The notes: a model not told the origin generated them from the letters alone. DNA of 64,000 bases from Odontocerum albicorne (GCA_949825065.1 OX463854.1:17051226-17115225); one strand, 5' to 3'. Positions 34,249 through 45,868 are shown, numbered from the stretch's first letter. A program made the numbers and translations.

Positions 34249-34500
34249 CTATCTATAAGGGATAAACTTCCTCGAAGAAAGAAGAAACGAAACATTTATT
34301 GGACGCGGTAAAGATATGGCTTTTACCAAATCAAATCTGTCTCGTAAAGGACAACCGAAAAATACTTGGTCTATAGTTTCATCATCCAGACCACACTCGC
34401 AGTCGGGATTCTCCACAATATCCATTCTGTAAAATTGATTAGTCGCCATGTAGTGTCCCGTCTGCAAACGATACATGACAGACATTTTCATCTTGTTCAT
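34249..34500 (-). pseudogene. LINE C-terminal zinc-knuckle fragment
   Basis: It reads MNKMKMSVMYRLQTGHYMAT, NQFYRMDIVENPDCECGLDD, then IDQVFFGCPL. The CxC...H/Q...C pattern after LRTGHY is the C-terminus that follows the RNase H domain in some non-LTR retrotransposons. A related RNase H piece lies at 62140-62650. Confidence 0.6.
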
Positions 34501-34537
34501 TATTATTATATTAAATCATGATTTCAAAGTGATAACA

Positions 34538-35840
34538 CATCGATCAATAAGTCCCGGGCGTAACTACTAAAACAACATTTGTTTGCCGAAATTCTTCTTT
34601 ATTCATCAACATAGTCTCTTTCAAGAGCGATACATTCATTCCAACGCTTTCCTAACTTTTCTATGCCAGCCGTGTAGAACGATTTATCTTTGGTTTCAAA
34701 ATATGCGTTAGTTTCGGCAATCACTTCTTCACTGGAGCCAAATCTCTTTCCCTGGAGCATCTTTTTGAGGTCTGCGAACAGCCAATAGTCGCTGGGAGCC
34801 AAATCTGGAGAATACAGTGGGTGCAGAAGCAATTCGAAGTTCAGCTCATGCAATTTGACCATCGTTACCATCGACTTGTGACACGGTGCATTGCCGTGAT
34901 GAAAGAGAACTTTTTTCTTCTTCATATGGGGCCGTTTTTTTTACAATTTCTGCCTTCAAATGCTCCAATAACGCTATGTAATATTAGCTATTGATGGTTT
35001 TTTCCTTTTCAAGGTGATCGATGAATACTATACCATGCGCATCCCAAAATACGGAGGCCATAACCTTTCCGGCCGACTGTTGAGTTTTTGGTCGCTTCGG
35101 ACGACTTTCACCGACTGCTCTCCACTCAGCTCACTGCCGATTTGATTCCGGAGTATAGTGATGGATCCAAGTTTCATCCATTGTCACATACCGATGCAAA
35201 AATCCTGTTTATTTTGCGTCAACAGTGCCAAACAACGCTCTCAATCATCGATGCGTTGTTGTTTCTGTTCCATTGTGAGCAAACGCGGCACCCATTTTGA
35301 AAAAAGCTTTTTCTTGACCAAATGTTCATGTAAAATAGTGTGAACACTACCAAATTATATCTTCAGGAAAAATAGTGTGAACACTACCAAATTATAGCTA
35401 CCTCACGCAACTTTACTTTGCGATTTTCCATTACGATTTTGAGTTTTTTTTTAATATTTTCTGGTGTAACAGCCTCATTTGGACGACTAGAGCGATCAAC
35501 ATAATTTGTGTCGGTACGACCGCGTTTGAAATCAGCATACCCCCGACAAATGGTTGTTTTCGACATAGCAGAGCCCGGATAACACTTTTCAAGCCATCGC
35601 TGAGTTTGAACGGTATTTTTTCTCATTAAAAAGCAATGTTTTATCAACACACGAAATTAGTTTTTTTTCATTGTTTTGAAAATAGCAAAAGTAGCGTCAC
35701 TAAAACCACTGTAACTCAATGACAATGTCGGAATGTCATGAAAGTTTGACATGTAACTTCTAAAGTTTGGTACTAACTGAGAATGGTATGGATTTGTTAT
35801 TAGAGGCGCCATATGTTGGTTAGCCCCGGGAATCGTTGAT
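34538..35840 (-). mobile_element. mariner element, degenerate
   Basis: The left end ATCGATCAATAAGTCCCGGG and right reverse complement ATCAACGATTCCCGGGGCTA are degenerate inverted repeats. It is the same family as the element at 14378, but longer. Confidence 0.78.
34599..35671 (-). pseudogene. mariner transposase, several frameshifts
   Basis: The N-terminal part (to 35671) reads [38 protein letters not shown] and VKLREVA. The middle is degenerate and interrupted by an imperfect duplication at about 35335-35400. The C-terminal part reads MKKKKVLFHHGNAPCHKSMV (the second catalytic Asp replaced by Gly), [14 protein letters not shown] (third Asp present), and ends [17 protein letters not shown]. 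Not active. Confidence 0.85.
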
Positions 35841-35884
35841 TGCTACGTTATGTTGTTGGATTGATTTATATCTAAAACCCTTAT

Positions 35885-36050
35885 TTACACCAGATATATC
35901 CCAATCCAACGCCCATCGGTGCCAAGTATACCGTTTGGAAGATGGAGCTTCCTCTTCTTCTTTTATATCTCACCCTTCAACATATCCGAATAGGTGATTC
36001 GGATATATTAAAGATCATATTCCGGAGACAATATAGTCTCCAGTTCCATT
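35885..36050. repeat. Block shared with 27940-28115, with palindromes
   Basis: Contains CATATCCGAATAGGTGATTC paired with GGATATATTA, plus CCGGAGACAATATAGTCTCC, a near-palindrome. Similar words occur at 28040-28110 and 59400-59450. Possibly a small foldback element. Confidence 0.35.
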
Positions 36051-36060
36051 CATTTAACCT

Positions 36061-36405
36061 TTGACTGTAGTAGACACGGAACTCACAGTTTGTCATTGCA
36101 CGTGATGACAACACTACCATACGTGAAGAGGCAATACTCGTAACCGTTGACTGAAGTAGACACGGAACTCACGGTTTGTCATTGCACGCGATGACAACAC
36201 TACCATACGTGAAGAGGCAATATTCGTAACCGTTGACTGGAGTAGACACGGAACTCACGGTTTGTCATTGCGCGTGATGACAACACTACCATAGGTGAAG
36301 AGGCAATATTCGTAACCGTTGACTGGAGTAGACACGGAACTCACGGTTTGTCATTGCACGTGATGACAACACTACTATACGTGAAGAGGCAATACTCGTA
36401 AACGT
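36061..36405 (+). repeat. Tandem array, four units of 86 bp
   Basis: Units begin TTGACTG(T/A/G)AGTAGACACGG at 36061, 36147, 36233 and 36319, and differ by only a few bases. Each contains TCACGGTTTGTCATTGCACG and GTGAAGAGGCAATA. It lies next to a mariner insertion. Confidence 0.92.
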
Positions 36406-36481
36406 ACAGACGAAGTAAATTTTATTTCAATAGTCAAATGACCTTTTTGATATAAATATTAAAAAAACAGTATATAGTATA

Positions 36482-37407
36482 CGAGGGTCATCTAGAATGT
36501 AAGGTTACAAAGACTCCAGAGGCCGGAGGAAATTTTTTGTTTCGAAGTTGGCGCACCTGGCGTGTAGGGGGATCCTAACGGTCAGTTTGTTTGGTCCCGC
36601 GTGTTTGTCGGCCATTTTGTTCAGTCACAGAAAAATTCTTCCGATGGAGAGGTCGTCGCGCGCTCCCGCCACCTCCCGTCCGTGCGAGATCCGTGCGGTC
36701 ATCCGTTTTTTGACTTTGCAGAACAATACCGCCGCGAATATCCATCGGAAGCTCATGGAAGTTTATGGAAGTGATGTGATGAGTCGACAACATGTCACGA
36801 AGTGGGTTAGGTTATTCAGAGAAGGTCGTACTGATACTCACGATGAGGCAAGGCAGTGATTTCTGACGAACTTGTGCAAAAAATTGAAGAACAAGTGCGA
36901 AATGACCGCCGTGTGACGCTTGACTACCTTCACGAAGAATTTTCTGACATTTCTCAAAGTCTCCTTGGTGATATTGTATCGGAAAAACTTGGTTATAAGA
37001 AGTTGTGTGCGAGATGGGTGCCCAGAATGCTCACACCGGAGCACCGTCAAAATCGCGTGACCGGCGCGAGTGAATTTTTGGATCGTTTTGCACAGAAGGG
37101 AGAAGCTTTTCTGGACTCTATCGTGACGGGAGATGAGACGTGGGTGTGTCACTACACCCCAACAATTTTCCAACGATCAGGAGGTCGAGGAAGCTGTGAA
37201 GAAGTGGCTAAAAGAGCTGGCGGCGGAGGTCTATGACACTGGCCTACAAAAGCTGGTGCCCCGACTACTGAAATGTCTCGATTTCGACGGCGATTATGTT
37301 GAAAAGTAGTTCAATATATTTGTGAAGTATCCTGTGAATTTCAATTAAATACAAGCATTTTTCGATCCTACATAAATGTTGTAACCTTACTTTCTGGATG
37401 ACCCTCG
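36482..37407 (+). mobile_element. Internally deleted mariner element
   Basis: TA lies on both sides (36480-36481, 37408-37409). The left CGAGGGTCATCTAGAATGTA and right reverse complement CGAGGGTCATCCAGAAAGTA match. 926 bp. Confidence 0.93.
36644..37309 (+). pseudogene. mariner transposase with core deletion
   Basis: It starts MERSSRAPATSRPCEIRAVI and carries the HTH region (RQHVTKWVRLFREGRTDTHD). A one-frame break follows near 36850, then VISDELVQKIEEQVRNDRRV, LGYKKLCARWVPRML and [14 protein letters not shown] (first Asp). The segment with the second and third catalytic residues is deleted, and the frame resumes at EVEEAVKKWLKEL to GDYVEK-stop at 37309. Confidence 0.9.
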
Positions 37408-37894
37408 TATAATTAAAAAATGACACTAAGCAGAGTTATAAAATAGGAAAAGCAGTATAAGTTGAACAAAACAACATAGTAAATCCATACATACAATTCA
37501 ATCAATTTATCCCGGGAAGAACAACTTAGTATGATGTAAATGTAAATATAGGTTTGTTGACAGCAACACAGTATGTATTACACATACTCGTATATAAATA
37601 CATTCCGAAGTAAGTAGCCAATACCACATGAAAATCTAATCAAAGCCCATATTGATTACTCGATTAGCCAATATCATATGAAAATCCACACAATGCCCAT
37701 ATTGATTTCCCAATCTGTGTAGTCTTGTTATAAGAGTTGTATAAATAATTAATTGCAACCACTTCTCTATGGAACAAAGCATTTTGCCGAGTGGGCCTAC
37801 AAGGAACGTGTAGCACGACAAGCTGAGTGAGTTCCGGACTATTGAAATACGAGTTGATAATCTTAAACATATTTTTACAAAACTGGGACCTTTT

Positions 37895-37982
37895 CTTTAT
37901 TTTTGGTATCATCGGGAATCGAACCCAAAACCACCAGGTGGAAGTCAAGCGTCTAACTAATTATGCCACGGGAGTCGTTAAG
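37895..37982 (-). repeat. SINE head fragment
   Basis: ATCGGGAATCGAACCCAAAACC (reversed B box) through GCCACGGGAGTCGTT (reversed A-box side). Head only. Confidence 0.55.
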
Positions 37983-38149
37983 ACGGAGTTGATGTGTCAA
38001 GATTCATGCCTTGTGGTATGAACTGTAGAGATGTGGCGACTCACGCTATTTGTATTAATGGTGTCCCTGATAACATAACAGTTAATAAAATGAAGTATTA
38101 AATTTGGCTATTACGATTGCTGGGAATGACGTCTTGAGTATGAGTTGCC

Positions 38150-38850
38150 CAAAAGATAGGTGTTGCCAACGGTACCTTTAACTTGTATCTTGCCTATTTT
38201 GCTATACGGCTTTGAATCTAAACAACCCAAAATAGAGGAGGACCTATATACCCACTCGGAATGTTGCCAAGGCCCGAGAGAGATGTCTTCTTAGTTTTGA
38301 GAACAAACGTCTTAAGAGAATGATGGGTTTGAGTAGGTGCGATCATGTAACAAATAAGATCGTTGGTTTATCTTTAAACGCGGCAGCACTTTTTAAAACC
38401 TGGCGAGCTTATGGCCATGTGGCAATCTCTTCCAGCCAACCAGAAATATGTTTTAATGGGCCCTAGTGAAAACCAGACTGGAATCCCATTAAAAAAAAAT
38501 CCGTATTCCGGTGGGGATCGAACCCGCAACCTCCGGATCGGCAGACAAGCGTCTTATTACCAGGCCACGGAGATCGTCCTTATAACCGACACAGCAAAGG
38601 AGAAGCGCTGGAGATGATAAGGCCACATATTGAAGATGCCGCCTGGTAGCTGGCCAAGAAATGCGCTGTTTTAATGCTCACAGGGAACTCGACGAATCGG
38701 ACATCCATTGACTATATAGTACACCATTGTTATAACAGAAATATTCGTAGTCTCATCCTGATATGGAAGAATGTGGAGTGCCGGGTTGTGAACCTACATG
38801 GAAGGAAGCGTTCGATGTTATCCCTATCTTCTTGATGGACTGTATAAAGT
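38150..38850 (+). repeat. LINE C-terminal remnant, split by a SINE
   Basis: The plus strand reads VLPILLYGFES, and SRCDHVTNKIVGLSLN before the SINE at 38398. It continues with GHILKMPPGSWPRNA and RNIRSLILIWKNVECRVVN afterwards. The YG-E, GH and WxxVECRxV blocks are LINE C-terminal features. Confidence 0.6.
38398..38577 (-). repeat. tRNA-derived SINE inserted in a LINE
   Basis: Tail remnant CTGGCGAG, AATCTCTTCCAGCCAACCAG, body, then B-box GATCGAACCCGCAACCTCC and GGCCACGGAGATCGTCC head on the minus strand. The terminal tail with the hairpin is missing. Confidence 0.75.
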
Positions 38851-39140
38851 ATGTTATATTGCAGTGCTACTCAAATGATAGTCCGCAAATCGGTGCCGAT
38901 CTACGGACCGGTGGTAGTCAATCTGAGGGCTGATGGTAGTTGGTCGTAAAAATATATCTATAAACCAATTTTTAATACTCACCTCATATATAAAATAAAT
39001 AAGCTGATCCCTCGGTGACACTGTAAGGTTTATTGATATCAATATTGTATGTATTGTACATACACGTATATATGATACATATATCCTGAAATTGCATATA
39101 TGGTATATGATATCGACCCCCTCTACGAGAAAGTTTATGT

Positions 39141-39345
39141 AGTACTATTGTATTGTATTACGCTTTCGTTGTATACGGTACAATCTGGCAAGTTTATTTC
39201 TACGTGGCAATCTTTTCCAACCAAAACAGAAAGTTGTTTAAACACAAGACTTAAGTGAAAACCAGACTGAAACTTTAAAAAAAAATATCGAAGTATCAAC
39301 CTCCGGGATGGAAGACCTTATCAACTAGATCAGGGATATCATCGT
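39141..39345 (-). repeat. tRNA-derived SINE copy
   Basis: ATTGTATTACGCTTTCGTTG (reversed tail), CGTGGCAATCTTTTCCAACC, GTGAAAACCAGACTG, then a degenerated head. Same family as the others. Confidence 0.7.
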
Positions 39346-40067
39346 AGGTGATGTTGTAAAAAAATATATCATAGGATGAAACCTCACGATGCGGGGCTAA
39401 ATGATGATAATAGTGCGTATACGAATTTCTATCTTTCTTCTGGGGCATTTTCATAAGAAAAAAAAACTGCGTGCACTGCTGAGCGCATAAACAACTTGCA
39501 CATCTTGCCATTTACACGGGTAGTTTGTTCTAGGAGAACAGCGCGTAAATGAAAACCGCATAAATACAGCCATTGAATGCTATGTAAAACTTATGATCTT
39601 TTACATATTTCCAGATATTCTATTCTTATACTTAGTTAAAAAAGTTTAATACATTTTTTTAATACGTTTATTTATATAAGTGGTTACTGATAACTAATAA
39701 AACACAAATGCTGATGAAACTCCGAGAGTAAAACTTCGTGATTTTAAACATGTTAACTTAATGAATTATTTATACTCTTTTAAAATGTTAATCAAGATTG
39801 ATTTTGCAAAGAAAAATTTCTGAATATATCGTATATACCTAATTAGAATATTTAACTTCATCAGGAAATCATTGATGAAATTCATAAATTTATTTCGAGT
39901 TTTATTGTGTCCATGTCGCAATTATTAAACATTAAATTAGTTTCAAAGTTATATTTTATCGATGTTTTAGAAATATCCAAAGTGTTTTGTAATGGCTTTT
40001 AAATGAATACAGAAAATTTATAATTTATGTGAATTAATTTCATTTGTTGACAAATAATTTATTTCAA
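39346..40067. other. Unassigned stretch
   Basis: AT-rich, with no recognised exon or element. Confidence 0.4.
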
Positions 40068-40541
40068 ACTAGCTGACCCGGCAGACGTTGTCCTGCTCGA
40101 ACGTTGGCTTGCCTGCTATTAGCGGGTTCTGCAAACGTTTTTTCGATATTGGAATTATCGATAAACTATATACTTATATATAATTCTTCTGTTTTCTGAA
40201 CCATATGTACACCGAAGATGGACTGCGAGTAGCAGAGGAATGTGACGCCTTACTAATAACATACGATGCATATTTAAACGATTTTCATTGTGATTAAATA
40301 ATAGCAAACAAAGAAAAAACTCAATTCATTTCCATGACAGTCATATTTTTTATTAATGTAAAAAAAGTAAAGTATTGAAATAAATGTTGAATCTTAATAC
40401 TAAAAGAAATAAATTTTGTTTTGATTTTATCTTAATGCGAGCATGAACAATGTTTTTCTTCAATCCCTGAGGTGTATAAATGAACAAACTTGATGGTTTG
40501 CCAATGCGAGAGCACGCAACATATAATTGGTCATGTGAATA

Positions 40542-41881
40542 TCATGGATTTTCTAGATCCAACCCACAAATGGGCATTGTTTGCCCTTGTAACTTATTAA
40601 TAGTCATTGCGAATGCCAAGTGAATTAGATATTGCAGGCGTCTGATTAGTATGGGTGAGTCTGAAGGGACCATTGGAGTCCGTGGCAGGAGAATAACTTC
40701 ACATTGAAACTTGCTGTTCAAAATGGTAGTTTCAAGAACATTTCGCATGATTTTTTTATGACCAATCGCGTGCCATTGCATAGCTTAGGTGCAGTTAAAT
40801 TCCCAAGCAAAATGATTGGTGAACCAATTTTTAATCGCAAGTTATGTGTTAGCATTCCCGGTAAATCCAGTGAATTCAAGAATTCAACAGGATAGTTTAC
40901 TGCTTCGTCAGGATCGACAACAGTGTCGATCGATTTGAACAACATCTCACTGTTGTATTTTAAAATTAAAAGCGTCAACATCGATATTCTCTGCACCGTG
41001 TTATCTCTGTGTTGGATCCGTATATCTCGACGTTCATATGCGTCGACAACCATAACAACTGCAACTTCATTAACGGTTGGTGCATTGTATTGGCCCGCGT
41101 GCTCTCCAGATGGTACTTTGTCTGCTTTGATGACGATCATGTAGTTGTCGTTTTGCAGCCTGTTTGAAACGTTATTAAACAACTGGACCAACTGGTTGTG
41201 ATTTCTCAAAATCGGTTCCAAAGTCGCCACAATTTCTTGCTCCTCCATCTGCTCGATGTGGTTGTATTGGCACCGTGTGTTTATTTGTGGCTCCTTATCG
41301 CCCATGAAGTAGATTTGCAAGAATTTTGGATCGGCATCAGGCATTGAGATAAAATAACCAATTTGATGATACACTTGGCCCTGAATCTTAAACGTTGATT
41401 AAAAATTGCGACCATTTTCATTCTGAACGATTTTTGTTGCTCCAAATGATGTCATTTGGAAGCAAGAATTGAATTTACGAATTTTACGCAAAAACAATTA
41501 TGATTGAGGTGTGGCTCCAGCCAATAGTGTTTTCAATGGTTCTTGCGGTGAATTCAATGTTGGCAGTACAACTTTTCCAGACGCGCAGCATAAACCGGCT
41601 GATTCGCTTTTGTATTTGAATGCATGGCAGTGTTGGCATTCTTTGTCCATAGCGCCGATGACAATTTGTGAATGTGACGAATAGTCGATGTCCGACTCAT
41701 ATTCGAACGCAAGGTGGAGAAGTGATGCACGTGTCAATGCGCGATGTACTTGCAGGCGCTGTCGTTCATGTGATCTGTGTGCGTCGATGGCTCGTTGACA
41801 CGCCTGTATTTGTCTCTGCATTTGCTCGAAGGCGTTCGTTGCGTTTCTCTTGACTTTCATTTCCACGTGTGTTTGCAACCT
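40542..41881 (-). pseudogene. Helitron Rep/helicase remnant
   Basis: The N-terminal part (from about 41878) reads FEYESDIDYSSHSQIVIGAM, then a zinc-finger-like CQHCHAFKYKSESAGLCC and TLLAGATPQS. After a stop, the Helitron_like_N domain follows: [31 protein letters not shown] and [15 protein letters not shown]. The HUH nuclease and most of the Pif1-like helicase are deleted. The end resumes at [40 protein letters not shown], then in another frame RRLQYLIHLAFAMTINKLQG. Not functional. Confidence 0.88.
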
Positions 41882-42311
41882 GGTCTCTTAAATTTGCATT
41901 GTCCATCAATCGATCTTCTACCGTTCTATTTAACCGACGGGTGTGGACTATTTGTGAATTCTGTGTACGTCAACCAATATTTCCTCCTCGTCCACGAAGA
42001 CATGGAATTGTTCTTTAATAAACACACAACACATAAATATAAGTAACTTATATTTGAATTTTATAGATGTTATAATTTGTTGAACAAACTTACATGTTGT
42101 TTATTTTCGATGAGCCGTTTAACACTCCATAAATTATATAATTCATCGACACAAATAAGCACTTAAAATAAATATTTGCAGGTTAGATTGTCATTGAATG
42201 CACATGTATATAATTTAAATTTATTGAAGATCATGCAAGATATTCACTTCAGCACGGCACCTTACACATTTGCACAATGTATGTGTTTAAGTACACTTCA
42301 TTTATGATTTT

Positions 42312-43140
42312 CACCTACCGGGTCTAATTGTAAATTGAAACCATTCAGGAACCCACTCAAACACACACAAAAAATTTCATCAAACACACAAAATAATTCA
42401 TCGCAAGTGACTTGCTCATATATTGGATGCGTACGTCAAATACCACAGAATTCGACATCAGCGCCACCTATAACTATGAATTAACAAACATAACTATGAA
42501 TTATTCTCAGAAGTTCAATTATTCATGAACTTCTCAGAAGGGTTTAACGGGCAATTATTCATGAACTTATGATTTTTTTCATTTAAAAATATATGAGGTT
42601 GGTGGAAAAGGGGGAGGGGGTGGGTGAAATTTTGGGGATATATGTTCTGATATGCGAAAAATCTTAAAATAATAAAAAATAAATTTTCATCAAAAAATAT
42701 TTTTTTCCTAGAACCCGATTGCAGCGCCACCTACCGGGTCCAATTGTAAATTGAAACCATTCAGGGACCCACTCAAACACACACAAAAAATTTCATCGCA
42801 AGTGACTTGCGCATGTATTGGATTCGTACGTCAAATACCACAGAAGTCGACATCAGCGCCACCTATGGTACACAAACATAACTATGAATTATTCTCAGAA
42901 GGTCAATTATTCATGAACTTCTTAGAAGGGTTTAACAGTCAATTATTCATGAACTTATGATTTTGTTCATTTTAAAAATATATGAGGTTAATGGGGGGGG
43001 GGGGGGGTGAAATTTTTGGGGTTATATGTTCTGATATGCGAAGATTTTTAAAAAAATTAAAAATTTTGTTTCGTCAAAAAATAAAAAATAAAAATTCCTA
43101 GAACTCGATTGCAGCGCCACCTACCGGATCCAATTGTTAA
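42312..43140. repeat. Three degenerate 390-416 bp tandem units inside the Helitron
   Basis: CACCTACCGGGT(C/T)(C/T)AATTG recurs at 42312, 42728 and 43118, with downstream TTTCATC...AAGTGACTTGC and TTCAGAAGG...TTCATGAACTT blocks repeated in the same order. The second unit contains a run of 15 G at 42993-43007. Confidence 0.85.
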
Positions 43141-43257
43141 TCTAAACCATTCACGGACACACTCAAACACAAAAAAAAAAATTCATCAAAATCAGTCCAG
43201 CCGTTTAGGAGGAGTTCAGTGACTTACACACGTACAGAAGAAATATATATATAAAGA

Positions 43258-43655
43258 TTACCAAATGTTTTAGCTTTTACTTCGTGTAAATTCAAATTGG
43301 AAAATTTATTAAAACATACTTTATTATTCCACTAATTACATTAATTCCCGCGACACGTGTTTCTATTTACTAGCTCGAAGCTCTCTTCAGGCGGAATTAT
43401 ACCGGTTTGTTACGATGTTACGTTTTGTCAGAAATGTATGGTTTATTGACTCGAAGGATTTTTTTAATGAGAGATGATTTTTTTTTGTATTTTGAGTTTT
43501 TGATTAATTTTTATTTTTGCTTTTGCTTATGGCTATATGTATCTCTTATAACATATGTCTAAATTCACTATTTGTGTAACTTTTTTGAAATACAAAACTT
43601 AGCGGATTTATTGCTATGTCTATAATCACTTCCAATCCGAAGCCTTAAGTGAACA
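43258..43655. other. Unassigned stretch
   Basis: AT-rich sequence between the Helitron and the MITE; nothing recognised. Confidence 0.4.
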
Positions 43656-43876
43656 CTATAGTTCGGAAATTCTAGGATGAGTTCTGTGACAGCTCATAAA
43701 TTTGCCCCAATACAACCTTGTAACGATGTTCAGTAATTTTAATTATGTTATCAACTTTAATATAAGCCTCAATTCTAATAAATAGCAAGTTATTTAGGTA
43801 AATACATTACATAAGGTTGTATCGGGGCAAATTTGTGAGCTGTCACAGGACTCATCCTAGAATTTCCTAACTATAG
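43656..43876. mobile_element. Foldback MITE, 64-bp arms
   Basis: Left arm 43656-43719 (CTATAGTTCGGAAATTCTAG... to CAATACAACCTT) and right arm 43813-43876 are inverted copies with about four mismatches. The 93-bp centre is AT-rich. No transposase. The target duplication is uncertain. Confidence 0.85.
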
Positions 43877-43894
43877 GCTGGAACCGTTTTCGAA

Positions 43895-43975
43895 ATAAAT
43901 TGTGTTCCAACGGGAATCTAGCTCGTAACTCCTGGGCTGGAAAACAGGCGTCTTAATTGGCCATGGAGGTCATTG
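43895..43975 (-). repeat. SINE head fragment
   Basis: CAACGGGAATCTAGCTCGTA (reversed B box) to GGCCATGGAGGTCATTGG (reversed A-box side). No tail. Confidence 0.55.
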
Positions 43976-43979
43976 GAAA

Positions 43980-44245
43980 GTAAATGACGTCAAGACGTAA
44001 TAGATAGACCTGGGGTGCATAAAGTCATGGATAATTTCAAGTCCGTGCTGTATATTATTTGGGCGCTGCCTATTTGTTCTGTCAATGACCATAATTTTTG
44101 TTTTGGATCTCGAGTCCAAGCAATTTACAATACTTTCGTGTTCGACTATTTGAAGCAGTTCAACCATTTCGTCTTCAGAATTTGCAATTGTAGTTGTATC
44201 ATCGGCATTTCTAAAATTTGAGATCTTTAGACTGACTGCAAATTC
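43980..44245 (-). pseudogene. LINE reverse transcriptase fragment
   Basis: The minus strand reads SLKISNFRNADDTTTIANSE, DEMVELLQIVEHESI and SRSKTKIMVIDRTN. ADDTT is the RT catalytic motif (usually YADDT), followed by the KTKIM block. This is an RTE/CR1-like RT. Truncated. Confidence 0.75.
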
Positions 44246-45200
44246 CCTTAGTAAAATTCTATTTTGGATTGATGTAATAGTATTACTTTTTTAAAAGATG
44301 CTTTAACAACACTGTAGGTAAGTCAACATACACTAGTTTGTAGTAATAGAGTCAAGAAGCCACGAAGGTAATCACCAAAGTCTTTGTTTTATTCGGACTG
44401 CGCTAAATCAGTTAAGCCGGATCTTAGACAAACAATATATAGTACAATATACGTTGGTCTGGAAAAAACATCTAAATCTTGAGGTATGAGGATAAGTGAA
44501 CCCGTTGTTTCAAGGTTGACCCGAATCAAGATGACTTTTACAACCTTGTTAAATTGCAAATCCTCGGTAGACATTGGTTTTCCCACGGCCAAAAAACTTT
44601 ATGGGCGTTTTATTTCCTGGCAAAAAGATTGTTTTTATGGTTTCAGGGACATGCCTTATATCGAATTGATTTAAAAAGAAAATGTTTGATATTCAGTTTT
44701 AATCGGATATGTCAATGTCAAATCGTTACACAAGTTCTATAAGAAAAGTTCTCAAAAACATTCGTTTTGAGAAAATAGAATTTGAAATTGTTCATATAAA
44801 TCAAGACGGTAGCTAGAAAGAAATAATGTCACGTGTTTACGGTGAAAAATAACTGCCAGAACAAAGGGAAAAAACAAAAGAAGGCTTTTGTTAAATTTAC
44901 AAAAAGTAAAGATCTCAATCATAAAGAAAAATACGTATAAATAAATAAACTAGAATTATAGAAATAAGCTATTTTTTCAATAGAAATTTTAGGTTTATTT
45001 AACCAACGTTCATATAGCAACGACTTGTGCTATTTTTTGGTTATTTTAACACTTCATGTCAAACTTATGGCTACTAGAAACGATACAAAAATTACATGTA
45101 ATTTCCAAAATTATATCCATGGATGCTATCGACCTTAAAATAATCCTGATTTTTTACGCAATCAACCAATATTATTGAAGCTGTCAATATTTTGAATCGT
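44246..45200. other. Unassigned stretch
   Basis: A 67-residue minus-strand frame near 44389-44592 (MAVGKPMSTEDLQFNKVVKV and on) looks protein-like but unrelated to any family I can name. It may be a transposon piece. Otherwise AT-rich with nothing recognised. Confidence 0.3.
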
Positions 45201-45217
45201 GTCGAATATATCCGTTA

Positions 45218-45585
45218 TAGACATGATATTCATACATACATATCATAACACCTGTTTCCCTGTCGGGGTATTTAGCACAATATACATGATATTAATACCA
45301 TAACGCCCGTTTCCCTGTCGGGGTATTTAGCGTTTTAAACTCTATATTTATACATACATACCATAATGTGTGTTTCCCTGTCGGGTGTTTAGCGTTATAG
45401 ACACGATATTCATTCAACATACCATAACGCTTGTTTTCCTGTTGGGGTATTTAGCGTTAACGTCACGATATTCATACATATGTACATACCATAACGCCCG
45501 TTGCACTATCGGGGTATTTAGCGTTATATACACAATATTTATACATATAACTCGTACCATACGCCTGTTTCCCTGTCGGGTTAAA
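45218..45585 (+). repeat. Minisatellite, about six units of 55-65 bp
   Basis: Units carry CATACCATAACGCCCGTTTC, CCTGTCGGGGTATTTAGCGT and a short variable spacer with TTATACATACAT. The CTGTTTCCCTGTCGGGGTA words resemble the reversed 3' end of the LINE tail, so the array may have expanded from such a tail. Confidence 0.85.
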
Positions 45586-45590
45586 GAAGA

Positions 45591-45808
45591 CGATCTCCGT
45601 GGCCTAATTAGTGAGACACCCGTTTTCTGATCCGAGGATTACGGGCTAGATTCCCGTTGGAGCCCAGATATTTAAAAAAAAGATTCCAATATTTTAACTT
45701 AAGAGTTCTTTAACATCTTTGTAGATACTTGGAAGAGATTGCCATATTGAAATAAACCTGCTAAGTTGTACTGTAACATATACAACAAAAGTGTGATACA
45801 ATATACTA
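45591..45808 (+). repeat. tRNA-derived SINE copy
   Basis: CGATCTCCGTGGCCTAATTA (A-box side), TACGGGCTAGATTCCCGTTG (B box), AGATTCCAAT body, and GGAAGAGATTGCC...GTTGTACTG tail ending AAGTGTGATACAATA. It lies just after the minisatellite. Confidence 0.8.
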
Positions 45809-45814
45809 TAGAGA

Positions 45815-45868
45815 AGACAGAGTACTAAATTTTTCTGTCGTTACACACATCTTTCGTATCATCTACAC
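45815..45868 (-). repeat. LINE 3'-tail, right part (split by hAT)
   Basis: AGAGAAGACAGAGTACTAAA and CGTATCATCTACAC are the reversed LINE end. The rest of the tail continues after the hAT at 46539. Confidence 0.55.

Larger units (their letters stand above)
40068..43257 (-). mobile_element. Non-autonomous Helitron (internally deleted)
   Basis: On the minus strand the 5' end is TCTTTATATATATATTTC at 43257, directly after A. The 3' end is CGGGTCAGCTAGT at 40068, directly before T. This is the Helitron signature (A|TC...CTAGT|T) without target duplication. It carries joined ends of a Rep/helicase protein and an internal tandem repeat. About 3.2 kb. Confidence 0.88.

Noticed and set aside
35140..35343. 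Plus-strand frames in the mariner region
   Set aside because: Shadows of the degraded minus-strand mariner transposase.
36061..36405. CRISPR-like array
   Set aside because: Whole 86-bp units are repeated with no unique spacers.
41777..42046. Plus-strand frame in the Helitron
   Set aside because: Antisense shadow of the Helitron protein.
44389..44592. 67-residue minus-strand frame as a gene
   Set aside because: No family, no splice context and surrounded by repeats; left unassigned.
45218..45585. CRISPR-like array
   Set aside because: Units are long, variable and related to a LINE end; the genome is eukaryotic.
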